64,000 nucleotides of DNA from JAJISG01 sp964347345 (GTDB lineage: Archaea; Thermoplasmatota; Thermoplasmata; RBG-16-68-12; JAJISG01). The position numbers and the translations under genes were made by a program. The stretch's first letter is position 1. Every line of letters starts with the position of its first letter. The notes below the pieces were generated by a model. That model was given only the letters and a program-made list of their open reading frames with translations, had not been told where the DNA came from and searched no databases. Shown piece by piece: positions 32,702 through 42,400 of this stretch. Location: NCBI GenBank assembly GCA_964347345.1, contig CAYFYB010000003.1, positions 1 to 64,000 on the forward strand. The letters are read 5' to 3'.

Positions 32702-32791
32702 CTTAAATAAACGTGCTCTGTAAAAATATTGGGTGTCGAATGGGCAACCTCCCCCCTCCTTGAAAACCCCACCCATCCGACACCTATTTTT
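32702..32791 (+). ncRNA. candidate small structured RNA or bidirectional hairpin between metF and folD
   Basis: A TATA box (CTTAAATA, 32702-32709) is followed ~28 nt later by GGTGTCGAATGGG (32732-32744), which pairs (one A-C mismatch) with CCCATCCGACACC (32772-32784), then TATTTTTCT. The 27-nt loop is very C-rich (CCTCCCCCCTCC). TATA, transcript start, stem and T-tract together look like a complete ~60-nt RNA gene. A-rich sequence on the left and T-rich on the right make the whole inverted repeat longer, so a two-way terminator or a miniature inverted-repeat element are alternatives. No protein frame exists here. Confidence 0.45.
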
Positions 32792-32850
32792 CTAACATTC
32801 CCTCGGGATCACAACAAGGCTTAACAGCCCCGAGTCTCTCCAGGGACTAG

Positions 32851-33729
32851 ATGGCAGAGATCATTGATGGAAAGGTCATTGCTGCCAAGATAAGGGCTGA
32901 GGTCAGGAGTGAAGTCGCTACCCTGGCCAAGGAAGGCGTGAGCCTCGGTCTGGCGGCGGTCTTGGTGGGGGAGGACCCGGCTTCAAGGATATATGTGGAG
33001 ACCAAGAGAAAGGCCTGCATCGAGGCTGGGATCCACTCGAAGGTGGTGAAGCTGCCTGCCACCGTCTCCCAGGACGAGCTTTTGAGGGACATCGACGCCC
33101 TCAACGAAGACCAGAGCTTCCATGGAATTCTCATCCAGCGCCCGCTGCCCCCGCACATCTCCGAGGACAAGATCTTGGAGGCGGTGGACCCCGAGAAGGA
33201 CGTCGACGGCTTCCATCCACGCAATCTGGGAAGGCTACTGGCAGGGTCCCCGACCTTCGTGCCGGCAACGCCCCTGGGCATCCAGGAGTTGCTGCTGCGT
33301 TCGGGTCACTCTCCCGAGGGAAGGGACGTGGTCATAGTGGGCCGGAGCAGCATTGTGGGTCGCCCGCTGGCCGCCCTCCTCATGCAGAAGGTCTCGGGCT
33401 CCAACGCGACCGTCACCGTGTGCCACTCAGGGACGAAGCATCTGAAGGCCCATACAGCGAGGGCAGAGATCCTGGTGGTAGCAGCTGGCAGCCCCCATCT
33501 CATCAAGGCAGACATGGTCAGGGCAGGGGCGGTGGTCATCGATGTTGGCATAAACAGGGTCAAGGACCCTCAGAGGCCAAGGGGTTACAGGCTCGTCGGT
33601 GATGTGGCCTTCGACGAGGTCTCCGAGGTGGCGGGGGCCATCACGCCTGTGCCGGGGGGCGTGGGTCCCATGACGGTGGCCATGCTGCTGAGGAACACCG
33701 TGGCAGCTGGAAGGCTTCAAGCCTCCTAA
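32851..33729 (+). CDS. folD: methylene-THF dehydrogenase/methenyl-THF cyclohydrolase
   Basis: 292 residues. Substrate-site motifs are YVETKRKACIEAGI and GILIQRPLPPHI. The NADP-binding part has VIVGRSSIVGRPLAALLM. The C-terminal GVGPMTVAMLLRNT is a FolD signature. It interconverts methylene-, methenyl- and 10-formyl-THF, supplying purN and purH nearby. Upstream lies a weak TATA (GGCTTAAC, ~32818) and the hairpin element at 32731-32790. purD follows 39 bp later. Confidence 0.96.
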   Translation: MAEIIDGKVIAAKIRAEVRSEVATLAKEGVSLGLAAVLVGEDPASRIYVETKRKACIEAGIHSKVVKLPATVSQDELLRDIDALNEDQSFHGILIQRPLPPHISEDKILEAVDPEKDVDGFHPRNLGRLLAGSPTFVPATPLGIQELLLRSGHSPEGRDVVIVGRSSIVGRPLAALLMQKVSGSNATVTVCHSGTKHLKAHTARAEILVVAAGSPHLIKADMVRAGAVVIDVGINRVKDPQRPRGYRLVGDVAFDEVSEVAGAITPVPGGVGPMTVAMLLRNTVAAGRLQAS

Positions 33730-33768
33730 AGGTTTTAACCCGCATTCGGTTAGAGGAGACGTGGTTCT

Positions 33769-35091
33769 GTGAAGGTGCTGGCTATTGGCGGGGGTGGAAG
33801 GGAGCACGCCATCGTGGAGGCGTTGAAGAGGAGCGATGCCCGGGTCTTCTCAGTCATGAAGAACAAGAACCCGGGGATCGCTAGGGCCTCGGAGAAGTTT
33901 CTTCTCAGTGACGAGACCAGGGTCGAGAAGGTGGTGTCTTGGGCGACGGAGGTGGGTTCAGACTTGGCAGTCATAGGTCCAGAAGCGCCTCTGGGATACG
34001 GCCTCGTGGACCTGCTGGAGGAAAGGGGCATACCCACCGTCGGTCCTACAAAGCAGGCGTCCCAGCTGGAGCTATCCAAGGAGTTCGCCAGGAACCTCAT
34101 GAGGGATCATGGAATCCCGGGTCTGGTCGACTACGTGGCTTTCGAAGATCTTTCGGAAGCCAGGAGCTTCCTGAAGGAAGCGGACTATGAGCTGGTAGTG
34201 AAGCCCATCGGTCTCACCGGCGGGAAAGGGGTCAAGGTGATGGGGGATCACCTCCGCAACAAGGAGGAGGCCCTGGACTACGTGAGGGAGGTCTTGGAGA
34301 AGAGAATCGGCGGGCAATCCAGGGTCGTCATCGAGAGGAAAGAGGAGGGCGAGGAATTTTCCCTCCAGGCTTTCACAGACGGAACGCACCTGGCCCCCAT
34401 GCCCGTCGTTCAAGACTACAAGCGCGCCTATGAAGGGGACGAGGGCCCCAACACCGGCGGGATGGGATCAATCTCCGCGTCCGACGGACTCCTCCCATTC
34501 CTCCCCAAGAGGGACTACGATGAAGCAGTGACCATCATGAGGCGTACCATCGAGGCCATGAGTCAGGAAGGGTCGCCCTACAAGGGCGTCCTCTACGGGG
34601 GTTTCACGCTGACCCGGGAGGGCCCTAAGGTCCTCGAGTTCAACGCCCGTTTCGGGGACCCGGAAGGCATGAACGTCCTCCCTATCTTGGATGAAGACTT
34701 CCTGGAAGTCTGCTGGTCCATCGTCGACGGCAAGCTGGGGGGTGAGGTACGCTTTCAACCCAAGGCGACGGTATGCAAGTACGTGGTGCCAAAGGGTTAC
34801 GGGACAGATCCCATGGCGGGGCAGGAGGTCCAGGTGGACCAGGAGGCCATCCGTCGCGAAGGAGCTGTCATCTACTACGCCTCCGTGGACGAGCGAGATG
34901 GGAGGATTCTTACGACCACCTCAAGGGCCATCGCCGTCGTGGGGATTGCAGACCAGCTGGCCTCTGCGGAAGCTCTGGCAGAGAGAGGCCTTGCCCATAT
35001 CCGGGGACGGGTCTACATGCGTCACGACATCGGGAAGTCCTGGCTGGTGGAGAAGAAGGTTGAACGAATGAAAGCGATAAGGGGTGGATGA
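33769..35091 (+). CDS. purD: phosphoribosylamine-glycine ligase
   Basis: 440 residues from GTG 33769, ATP-grasp fold: VLAIGGGGREHAIVEAL at the N-terminus, KPIGLTGGKGVKVM (ATP-binding), GEEFSLQAFTDG, and EGPKVLEFNARFGDPE near the catalytic metal site. It performs the second step of purine synthesis, making the glycinamide ribotide that PurN formylates. A TATA (GTTTTAAC, 33732-33739) precedes it. The 3' end overlaps the possible GTG start of the translin-family gene. Confidence 0.96.
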   Translation: MKVLAIGGGGREHAIVEALKRSDARVFSVMKNKNPGIARASEKFLLSDETRVEKVVSWATEVGSDLAVIGPEAPLGYGLVDLLEERGIPTVGPTKQASQLELSKEFARNLMRDHGIPGLVDYVAFEDLSEARSFLKEADYELVVKPIGLTGGKGVKVMGDHLRNKEEALDYVREVLEKRIGGQSRVVIERKEEGEEFSLQAFTDGTHLAPMPVVQDYKRAYEGDEGPNTGGMGSISASDGLLPFLPKRDYDEAVTIMRRTIEAMSQEGSPYKGVLYGGFTLTREGPKVLEFNARFGDPEGMNVLPILDEDFLEVCWSIVDGKLGGEVRFQPKATVCKYVVPKGYGTDPMAGQEVQVDQEAIRREGAVIYYASVDERDGRILTTTSRAIAVVGIADQLASAEALAERGLAHIRGRVYMRHDIGKSWLVEKKVERMKAIRGG

Positions 35092-35092
35092 C

Positions 35093-35731
35093 ATGACCCT
35101 TCTGGACGAGACGAGATCCAAGGAGTTGAGAGAGATCCTCGATGACATCGAGGCGGAGATGGAGGAAAAGGACACCGTTAGGGAGCTGGCCCTGAAGTCC
35201 AGTCGCGCCATAGCGAGGCTTTCCGTCAGTGCTGTGGGAGGGCTACATCGAGGCGACGAGGTCAGAGGCCTTCTGGAGGAGGCCAGGGATGAAGCCCTGA
35301 AGCTCAGGAGTCTCTTGAAGGACCACCCCGATGTATACTACTCCGGTTTCGTGGAGAACGCCCACCAGGACATCACGGAGGCGGCCGTCGCCCACAGCCT
35401 GATGAAGGGTTACTCCCTTCCCCGACCCCGAGACCTAGCGGTCACGAGCAGGGCCTATGTGTTGGGGCTTGGAGACGTCATCGGCGAGCTCCGGAGATAT
35501 GCCCTTGAGAAGCTGAGAGAGGGGGAGGTGACGGGGGCCATGGAGTCCCTGGAGGCCATGGAGACCATATACCAGGGGCTGATGAGGTTCGATTATCCCA
35601 CGGCGGTGATGGCCATAAAGAGGAAGCAGGACATCGCCAGGGGCCTCCTCGAGAAAACGCGGGGGGAGGTGGCCGTCGCCCTTCGAAGCATCGAACTGGA
35701 GAAGAGGTTGGACGAACTTAGGAAGATCTAG
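35093..35731 (+). CDS. translin-family protein
   Basis: 212 residues from ATG 35093, one base after the purD stop; GTG 35084 would overlap. All-helical, with ALKSSRAIARLSVSAVGGLHRG, FVENAHQDITEAAVAHSLM and LGDVIGELRRYALEKL, the translin fold pattern. Archaeal translin homologues bind nucleic acids and some cleave RNA, with acidic residues near the EN-H segment being relevant. It abuts the convergent CARDB gene with no spacer. The purD coupling looks positional rather than functional. Confidence 0.85.
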   Translation: MTLLDETRSKELREILDDIEAEMEEKDTVRELALKSSRAIARLSVSAVGGLHRGDEVRGLLEEARDEALKLRSLLKDHPDVYYSGFVENAHQDITEAAVAHSLMKGYSLPRPRDLAVTSRAYVLGLGDVIGELRRYALEKLREGEVTGAMESLEAMETIYQGLMRFDYPTAVMAIKRKQDIARGLLEKTRGEVAVALRSIELEKRLDELRKI

Positions 35732-36499
35732 CTACTTCTTCGCCGCCCTTCGCTGGCGAATGGCAGCCCCCACGAAAAGGGCTCCGACGAAGGCGGCAAC
35801 CGCTCCCAGGACTATGTAGAGAGGGTTAATGGGCTCCCCCTCCTTCACGAAGGTCCTCTGAAGGAGTACCTCCCCCAGGGCCGGATCTATGACCCCATCC
35901 CCGTTGAGGTCCACTCTCAGCTCCAATGTGTGAGTTCCCACACCCAGGCCGACGGGCAGGTACTCAAGGGTGACCACCCTGGACTCTCCGGGCCCAAGGC
36001 TGTCGATCTTGGTATCGGCCACTCTCTTCCCATCCAGGTATAGGAGGACGGGCAGGTCCCTTACGAGCAGCGACCCCTTGTTCTCCACCTTCGCCGTAAC
36101 CAGAACAGGTACAAGCACATCTATCCTCTTGCTAGAGGACCCAGAGGCCCAGCTGGCGTCCTTGGTGGAGTTCGCCTCCACGACCACCTCCACCGCTTGC
36201 TCCGCCTGAGGCATAGTCACGTTGAAGCTGAAGGTTCTGTTCGATGAGCTCCTCTCCAGGGGGGACTCCTCCAGGGGAGAGGCCCCTGTGAGGTCCGATC
36301 CCTTGAGGTACACCTTGATTTTGAAGAGGCCGTCCTCCTCTGCCGGCCCTCCCGCTACGGTAACGTTGAGGGCCACGGCCTTGCCCGTTCCAGCTGCATC
36401 GGGGCCGGATATGAATATGGCAACGGGGCCCTGAGATTGGCTAATGGCCGGAAGCATGGCCAGCAACAGAATGAGGGGGATGACCAGGGTGACCCTCAA
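35732..36499 (-). CDS. CARDB-like exported protein with C-terminal TM anchor
   Basis: 255 residues: signal peptide (VIPLILLLAMLPAISQSQG), two beta-sandwich domains of which the second (VLVTAKVENKGSLLVRDLPVLLYLDGK, with TLEYLPVGLGVGTHTLEL) matches the CARDB pattern, then a TM helix (YIVLGAVAAFVGALFVGAAI) and RQRRAAKK. Its ATG overlaps the aglB stop by 4 bp (ATGA), so it is made with the oligosaccharyltransferase. It carries NVT and NST sequons. It may be an accessory or substrate of AglB; function unknown. Confidence 0.82.
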   Translation of the reverse strand: MRVTLVIPLILLLAMLPAISQSQGPVAIFISGPDAAGTGKAVALNVTVAGGPAEEDGLFKIKVYLKGSDLTGASPLEESPLERSSSNRTFSFNVTMPQAEQAVEVVVEANSTKDASWASGSSSKRIDVLVPVLVTAKVENKGSLLVRDLPVLLYLDGKRVADTKIDSLGPGESRVVTLEYLPVGLGVGTHTLELRVDLNGDGVIDPALGEVLLQRTFVKEGEPINPLYIVLGAVAAFVGALFVGAAIRQRRAAKK

Positions 36500-39400
36500 C
36501 GGCGCCGCCTCCTCCGCCTGTACCTCATGATGAGAAGGATGGCCACAATGGCGGCAGCCGCAGCCATGGTCCCGTACAGGTATAGGGGGAACTCCGGAGG
36601 GCCGAGCCTGAGGTTCTTACCCTCAAGGCTCACATCACCTTCCGGTAAGGCCAGAGATGGGAAGGAGAGCTGGACCTCCAGCAGCGATTCAATATCGCGC
36701 TGTTGCTGCGAGTATGCCACCAGGATGGCCTTGGTGGTGCTGACGCGGCCCACGGGTTCCAGCCTGAGAGTGACCTGTCCAGTACTATCGGCCGAGAGCC
36801 GAATGTCCTCCACCTTCTCCTGATAGGTCTGACCCTGATACTCTAGCCTCGCCCTCCATCCCTGGGTGGCCAGGGTCTGTGGATTGACCAGTATGAGGGT
36901 ATAGGTATCATCGCCATTGCCCCTGTTGGTCAAGTCCACCCGATACTCGAGCGCCTCCGGTGACATGGCGGGTGGCTGAACCGCTAGCCTGAGGGCAATG
37001 TCCCTCACCTGAAGTACATCTATTTCGACCACGGCCAGGTCCCTCACGGTGGCGTTGGAGGTGGAGGTGACCTCGATGAAGATCGGGTCGTGCTGCACCT
37101 TTGCGGTCTCTGGGGCCGTGATGCTGACGGTGACGTCAGCTAGACCGCCCTGGCCGAAGGGGAGGGTCACCACCCGGGGCTCAAAGTCGAAGATCCATTC
37201 CAGGGGGCTCCCCGCGAACCGGAAGCTATCCTCCACGTTCCCTGTGTTCCTCACCCTCACGGAGTAGACCAGGGTTCCACCGGGAGCGACGCTCCCTCTC
37301 TGCGAGGCGTCCCACTCAACCTCCACGGTGGCCACTCTGAGCCTGGCAAGCTGCAGGTTGAGGACCGTGCTCTCCCCCAGGCTCAGCAGGGTGGAAGTTG
37401 CATAGTCCACTGTCACCCCCCTCTCTAACCTCTGGGCCCTGGCCTGAACGCTGTACTGGCCGGCGGGCAGGTAGGCCTCGAACCTACCAGACTCGTCGGT
37501 GGTGAAGTTCGCAACCGCCTCCCGGGCGAAACCCATGGTGGCCTTTCCCTTGCTTCCGTCCTCCAGCGAAATCACACCCGAGACTCTGTAGCCGGCCACC
37601 AATCGAAGGCTTACCTCGTTTCCTGCGTAGGGGACTACCTCCAGTCGCGTGAGGTTGACGGACTTTCCCGTCTCTCGGAAGACGTAGACGTTGTAGACCC
37701 CCGGGGCAAGGGAGACTTCGAAGGGACCGATGGCTTCCGTGGCGGCGTTCATAGCGGTCACATTCGCCGCTTCGAAGGTTACGCGGGCTGAAACGGGCTG
37801 TCCTGATAGCAGGACTACGCCCGACAGGGTGGCGTTGTCCAAGGTCCGAGACACGCGCAGCACAAGCTGCTTCGTCTCCCCAGTCGAGAGGGCGAAGGGT
37901 TGGCTTACGGAGTACCTCACATAGCGAGGAGGCCCATCGACCTCGTCTACGCCTCGCCAATCGAGGCTGACGATGTAGTTCCCGGACGTGAGGGCCGCCA
38001 CATAGCTCCCCGAGGGGTCCGTAGAGAGGTTCAGCCATGCTCCGTCGTCCCGGAGGAAGCTCAGGGGTATGCTTCTCGTGACAATTCTCTCGGCCACCCT
38101 TACCGTACCCGTCAGAGTGGCCGCCTCTACCAGCGTTGAATTGAGGTCCAGAGGCGAAGATATGTTGGTGAGCGTGAGAAGCGTGTACCTCCTCCCTTGG
38201 ACGTCGGAAGTGGCGTACATGGTGTACCACCCGGGCCGTAGGTAGGTGGAGAAGGACCCCTTGACGCTAACGGAAACTTCCTCAGGGCCCGTGAACTGCA
38301 GCTCTCCCTCGAAGGGACCGGGTGCGACGGCCAGCTGTCCTTCCACCTTCACCCTCTTCACGACCTCCATCTGGAAGGCCTTCGGCACCTTCCCAAGGGG
38401 AACCCGCAGCTCCTTCTCCTCCAGATTCTGCAATCTCACGGCCTCGTTACCCCCAACTATGGCGTCCACGACCACTCGGTACAGTCCAGGGAGGACCTCC
38501 GCCGAGAAGGAGCCCTCCTCGTCGGCCGTCGTCGCAACCAGGCTGGCACCCTGTCCGACGGGCTCGAAGAGAACCGACACCCCCTGAAGGTCCAGCCCTT
38601 CTGACGTTGCGAGGCTGCCCCCAACCCGGATGGGTTCTGGTCGCATCTCAATCAAGGCCCGATTGCTGAGTTCGATGGGGTTGAGGGGACCCAGTTGCAG
38701 GGGGAGGAAGCCCCTCTCGTTGACGACGAGGGTGTAGTTCAGGTCCCGGAACAGTGGAACCTCGTACCTCCCCTCCTGCCCCGTGAGGACAGACAGCCTT
38801 CTGCCGTCGGAGTCGACGAGATCGATGCGCACCCCTTCAAGCTCCTCTCCGAAGTCCCATGTCCCGTTTTCGTTAAGATCGTAGAAGAGCCGCCCTACCA
38901 CCGGCACCCCGGCGGCCAGGGGCAGGTTGAGGGTTGTCGATCCTGCCAGGGTAATCGAGGAGACGTACAGCCCTTCCCGATCGTAGGCCCAGACTCTGTA
39001 GGAGCCAGCTGGAAGGTAGACAAGGAAGGATCCCTCCGCGTCGGAGCTAGCGGTGAACGGAGTTCCCTGGAACTCGAAGGTGACCGGTACCCCCGCGACC
39101 CCGGCGCCGTCTTGTTTGGTGACCCTCCCCTGGACTCTGAGGGCGGCTTCGAGGTTGACGTCCCACTTCCGTACCTCTCCTCCCTCCACCGAAAGGGTTC
39201 CCAGGAAGCTGTAGCCCCTGCCACCCTGGAAGTGAAGGGAGTAGGCGTAGTATGTACCCTCGGGGATGGTTGTACTAAAGTCCCCGGAGGCGTTGGTGGT
39301 CACCGTGACGGCCGTACCCATCCCTTTGCTGTGAAGGGTGATGGTGATGAAGGGGGTCGGCCGGAAGGATAGGAAAGATCTGCCGCTGATTTCTGCCATG

Positions 39401-42400
39401 GGCCTGACCACCATGTCCCTCGTGGTCGTGCTGTTAGCGGCGATGATCAGCTTCTCGCGGAACGAACCTCTCTCTCCGAGGGTCGCATCCAGGGTGTAAT
39501 TCCCTGCGAAGAGGTCCTCGAAGAGGTATTCCCCTTCCTCATTCACTGTCACCGTCTTCTGGAGGCCCGTGGCCTCCTCCACGAGCTGGACGAGACCACC
39601 GTCTGCCGGCGTCCCGAACTCGTCCACCACGAGGCCTGAGAGCTTACTCACTGATACGGGGATGTCCAGGATTCTGATCTGTCCGAGGCGCAAGGAGGTG
39701 GTGGTCTCCGCCACCACTGAGCCTTCCCTCGACACGGTGATACGGTAGCTTCCGGGAAGGAGGTCCACGGTTTCGTAGCCACCACCGCTTTCCGTCAGGA
39801 CCAGCGTGGAGGTGCCGGTCCCCACATGTTGGATGTTGACCTGCAGCCCCGCAGGCCCCTCCTCGCCTTCGCCCTTAGTAGAACTCGCGTCGAGGTCTAG
39901 ATAGGCGCTTCCCGTCAGGCTGGAGCCCTTCACCTCAAAGGACAGGTCCACGATGTAGTCAGGGCGACCGTTGCCGTCCAGGTCCGTGGGAAGCCGCGCT
40001 GCCTGTTCCTCAGTAATGTTGATGGTTCTCTCCCCCAGGATGTCACTCCCTATCCGGCTTCGGCTGTCGAGGCTCCCCACGGAGGCCACCACGCGAACCG
40101 AGCCGAAGGGAGCGATGGCCTCATAGTGGCCGTTCGCGTCCGTCGTGACCACGTCATGGACGATCCGCAGCTCGTCCTGGACGGTAATCATGACCCCCGC
40201 CAGGGGTTTACCATCCTCCGTGGTGACCTTCCCCCGGAGGATGGCCCCGTCGTAGTACTTCAGGATGACGATGCCCTGCAAGAGGCTGGCGATAGGCGTG
40301 ACGTCCACGGTCCCCTCTGCCTCTCCCCTCTGGATGCGTTCCTGGATCTCCAGGGCATCGAAAAGGTTGATGGCCGTCCAGTCCTCCGTCCTGTTGGCGA
40401 CCTCCTCCGGCGGGTAGGGATTGAAGTAGGCCGTCCTGTAGACCATCTTGAAGTGTTTCAATAAGAAGCCCTGAAGGGGGATCTCTCCCTGCAACGCTCC
40501 CGATAGACCAGGCAGACCTTCGTTCTCGATGCCCACATCGCTTCCCCTCAGGCCGAAGAATATCCTGTACAGCATGCTGTCGTAGAACATCTGCTGGTAT
40601 TCGATGAGGACGTTCCGGATGCGAGCAGTGGGGGGCACCTTGTCCATATCGAACTGGCCCTGGTCCGTGTCCGCCAGGAGCCGATAGAAGTCCGTGGGAA
40701 TGACCCTTCCCCCGGGCAGCTCCGTCACCCTGTGATCCGTAAGCTTGACGGGGGCATACAGGATCCCGGTGTTGGTCCCAGAGAAGGGCACAAGGCGAGA
40801 GTCCACGGCAAAGTACAGGACGGAGTTTCCCGTCGCAGTCCTCAGGTCCCTGTACAGGTCTGCCTGGCCGTCCACGTCCAGGGCCTCCGTCAGGACGGCC
40901 TTGAGGAAGATTATCATCGCGTTTATTCCCGAGATGCGGACGTCCCACTCCCCGAATCGCTCAGGGTCTGCCCTGATTAGGGGGATGTAGACGGCCGGTC
41001 GGCCAAGGACATCATGCACCAGCCCCGCGTCGATCCCCCTCGCCTCGAGGGCATCTCTCACCGCCTCCCCCAGTTCGCCTCTCTTCCACAACTCCCCTTG
41101 GATAAGCCGTATGTTCAGAACGGCGATCGCCTCGTTCTCGTCCTGGGCTGTGAGGAAATGGCCTGCAAACTCATACCCATTCTGGAAGTTGTCCGCCACC
41201 GTCGGATGCCTACCCTCTTGGATGGCCTCGAACCCATAGTCCCACCAGCTGAGGAACGCCGGTCGATTCCAGTAGGGATGCACGCTGGAATCCTGTTGGC
41301 TCAGCCATTCCCACGCCTTGGGAAAGTACCTGGTCTTCAGGGGCAGGTTGTAGCCGAAGGCGCCAAAGTAGAAGAGGCTCCCCTCCTCATAGGTGGGAGG
41401 CCTCAGGGGCTCTGGAATGCTCCTGTAAATCTCCAGGTCGAGCGCCTGCTTCTTCTCGAAGGGTACGGCGGCGTCCACCGCCGTCCAGGTATTGGGGAGT
41501 ATGAGGAAGAAGGCTATGAAGAGGGCCCCGGCGACGTGCCTCACTTTGACCCCCTTCCTCAGGGCGGTCAACTTGCTGCCGCCCGTGGAGGCGATGGCCT
41601 TTCTCACCTGCTCGAAGCCCAGCTTCTCCACGATGAAGACGGTGACCCACGCCGAGGTGATGGCAAAGGCTGGAGAGGCATTGAATATGAAACGGACGGC
41701 CGACATGGCCATGAAGATGGCCGCGGCGATCCAAGCCAGGGCGAAGAGGTAGCCCGGCCTCGGCCTCCGAGCGTACTGGATGGCCATCCCTCCGATGCCA
41801 ACGATGGAGAGGAACGAGGTCACCCAGCCGAAGGAGAGCATCGCCTGGCTGAAGGTGGGTGGTTGAGCCTCAGCGATGGTCTCATACACCTTGTCCCTCA
41901 CGAAGTAGCCCATACCAGTGGATATGGTCTCGGCCACCGTAGGGCTGTAGATAGAGGCGATGGCTAGGCCGCCGCTGAAGCCGAGGACGATGGGGGGGAT
42001 TACCAGCATCCAGGGCAGTCGATAGAAGAATGCGAACAGGATGCCCAGGCCGGCGGCAGCGAGGAAGAGCAGCAGCGGAATGTCGAACCAAGTCCTTACG
42101 AAGCCGGTGGAGATGTAGTAGGGGGCGGCCAAGAGGTGGGCTGTACCCATGGCGACAGTGAAGCAGAGGATGATGCCCAAGGGATCCTGATTCCTGACCT
42201 TGTAGACCAGCAGCTGGACGAGGAAGTAAGCGATGAGAACCACGGGGGCGTAGGCCCAACCCTGCCAGGTGAGGGCGACCACGGCTATGGAGGTCCCCGA
42301 CATGATGGAGAGGAGGATGGGCCTCTTGTTCTCCACGATGAGGGTCTTCAGCCCCCCGTAGACGGCCCTCGGCCTGAACCAGCTCTCCACCCATTTCTTC

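Noticed and set aside
41014..41967. 317-codon open frame on the plus strand inside aglB
   Set aside because: It lies opposite the TM region of AglB, including WWDYG, and reads as Gly/Glu/Arg-rich noise.
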